DNA from: Spirochaetae bacterium HGW-Spirochaetae-9
GTDB taxonomy: Bacteria > Spirochaetota > Spirochaetia > Treponematales > Rectinemataceae
Assembly (NCBI GenBank): GCA_002839205.1
Contig: PGXP01000094.1
Span: 1 to 6,823 of the forward strand
DNA length: 6,823 nt
Direction: 5' to 3'
Part shown: one piece after another, positions 6,222-6,823 of the stretch
How positions within the stretch are numbered: the stretch's first letter is position 1
Layout of the letters: each line of letters opens with the position of its first letter
Made by a program: the position numbers and the translations under genes
The notes under the pieces: model-generated
Told to the model about the DNA's origin: nothing
Seen by the model: only the letters and a program-made list of their open reading frames with translations
The model's database searches: none

Positions 6222-6249
6222 AATTGCATAGATCAAATGGGGGTACACA

Positions 6250-6823
6250 ATGGATGGCCTTGTTGAAAAGCTGGCCGCAATCGTCGGCAGGGAAAATGTC
6301 GTCGACACCGCGAGCACGCTGGAGCGCTACTCGAAGGACGGAAGTTTTGCCGCCCCGATAAAGCCGCGTCTGGTAGTAAAGGTAAAGAGTGCCGATGAGG
6401 TGCAGAGCATCGTGAAGCTGGCGAAGGAGACAGGTACGCCTCTCGTCCCCGTCAGCTCGACAGGTCCCGGACAGCGAGGCGATGCGGTTCCCTCAGTGCC
6501 CGAAGCCGTCATCGTCGACATGAGCGGGATGAAACGCATTCTCAGTGTCAACCGCCAGCAGAGGATGGCCGTGGTCGAGCCCGGTGTCACCTACGGCGAG
6601 CTCAACGCGGCCCTGGCGAAGGAAGGCCTGGAATTCTCCATGCCTCTGGCACCCAAAGCCGGCAAGTCAGTCGTCGCGAGCGTTCTCGACATGGAGCCGA
6701 GGCTCAATGCCCTGCACCAGTGGAACTTCATCGACCCCCTGCGCTGCACCGAAGTAGTCTGGGGCGATGGAAACAGGATGTTCACGGGCGAGGCGGGCGG
6801 CGCCCCCCTCGATATAGGAAAGC
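6250..6823 (+). CDS. FAD-binding oxidase/dehydrogenase (GlcD/D-lactate dehydrogenase type), 3' end outside window
   Basis: The frame is open from the ATG at 6250 to the window end, giving 191 residues of a protein that is usually about 450-550 long. It has the start of an FAD-binding (PCMH, FAD_binding_4) domain: KPRLVVKVKSADEVQSIVKL (38-57) is the usual P..VV.P.s.eeV..iv.lA segment, followed by TGTPLVPVSSTGP (61-73), AVIVDMSGMKRIL (86-98) and MAVVEPGVTYGELNAAL (106-122). In GlcD and D-lactate dehydrogenases the loop after the first segment is normally rich in Gly (GGGT-like); here it is SSTGPGQRGDAVP (69-81). Such enzymes oxidise 2-hydroxy acids and often pair with an Fe-S protein. GGGGG six bases before the ATG is the only ribosome-site candidate. 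It diverges from the TRAP operon and shares its operator type, suggesting that it oxidises the imported acid. The substrate is inferred. Confidence 0.85.
   Translation, partial: MDGLVEKLAAIVGRENVVDTASTLERYSKDGSFAAPIKPRLVVKVKSADEVQSIVKLAKETGTPLVPVSSTGPGQRGDAVPSVPEAVIVDMSGMKRILSVNRQQRMAVVEPGVTYGELNAALAKEGLEFSMPLAPKAGKSVVASVLDMEPRLNALHQWNFIDPLRCTEVVWGDGNRMFTGEAGGAPLDIGK

Larger units (their letters stand above)
5900..6249. promoter_or_regulatory. AT-rich divergent control region between dctP and the FAD-oxidase gene
   Basis: These 350 bp hold no credible gene. They contain, from left to right, the dctP ribosome site, an operator-like element (5921-5940), a TTGACA/CATAAT promoter facing left with an inverted repeat over its -35, about 200 bp of AT-rich DNA with an 11-bp direct repeat, and a TTGACA promoter facing right with a second operator-like element. 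The middle (about 5990-6175) shows no clear site apart from the direct repeat and could hold activator sites. Confidence 0.75.

Overview
The window looks like an ordinary chromosomal segment of a Gram-negative, probably anaerobic bacterium. The coding DNA is GC-rich and the one long intergenic region is AT-rich. The Gram-negative reading rests on a TRAP transporter with a Sec-exported binding protein and on a lipoprotein. A Desulfobacterota or syntroph-like host is my guess from the general look of the TRAP, MFS and FAD-oxidase proteins; nothing in the window proves it. I found no RNA genes, insertion sequences, integrase, CRISPR array or phage genes.

Layout: (1) 1-808, minus strand: a two-gene unit of a predicted lipoprotein of unknown function followed by a 69-residue DUF3185-like membrane protein, ending near a GC-rich hairpin. 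(2) 897-2057, plus strand: a 12-TM MFS permease resembling the Fsr (fosmidomycin-resistance) group, diverging from the lipoprotein gene. Its extended -10 box sits where transcription would begin at the start codon. (3) 2081-5899, minus strand: a four-gene unit in the order dctP-dctQ-dctM-rarD, that is, a complete TRAP transporter followed after 4 bp by a RarD/EamA permease. A perfect 34-bp palindrome lies between dctP and dctQ. (4) 5900-6249: an AT-rich divergent control region. (5) 6250 to the window end, plus strand: the N-terminal third or so of an FAD-binding (GlcD/D-lactate dehydrogenase type) oxidase, cut by the window edge.

The most interesting part is region 4. Two copies of a GAACGC(A/G)TTC(A/G)GTGAA element (14 of 17 bases identical) sit just downstream of the predicted promoters on either side, one facing dctP and one facing the oxidase gene. 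One regulator, not in the window, therefore probably controls uptake and oxidation together. The simplest model is that the TRAP system imports a carboxylate, possibly a 2-hydroxy acid such as lactate or glycolate, and the FAD enzyme oxidises it. The substrate is inferred from context only.

I do not see a clearly new biological system. The points worth checking are the shared operator, the palindrome inside the TRAP operon, the atypical FAD-loop sequence of the oxidase, and the possible leaderless MFS transcript.
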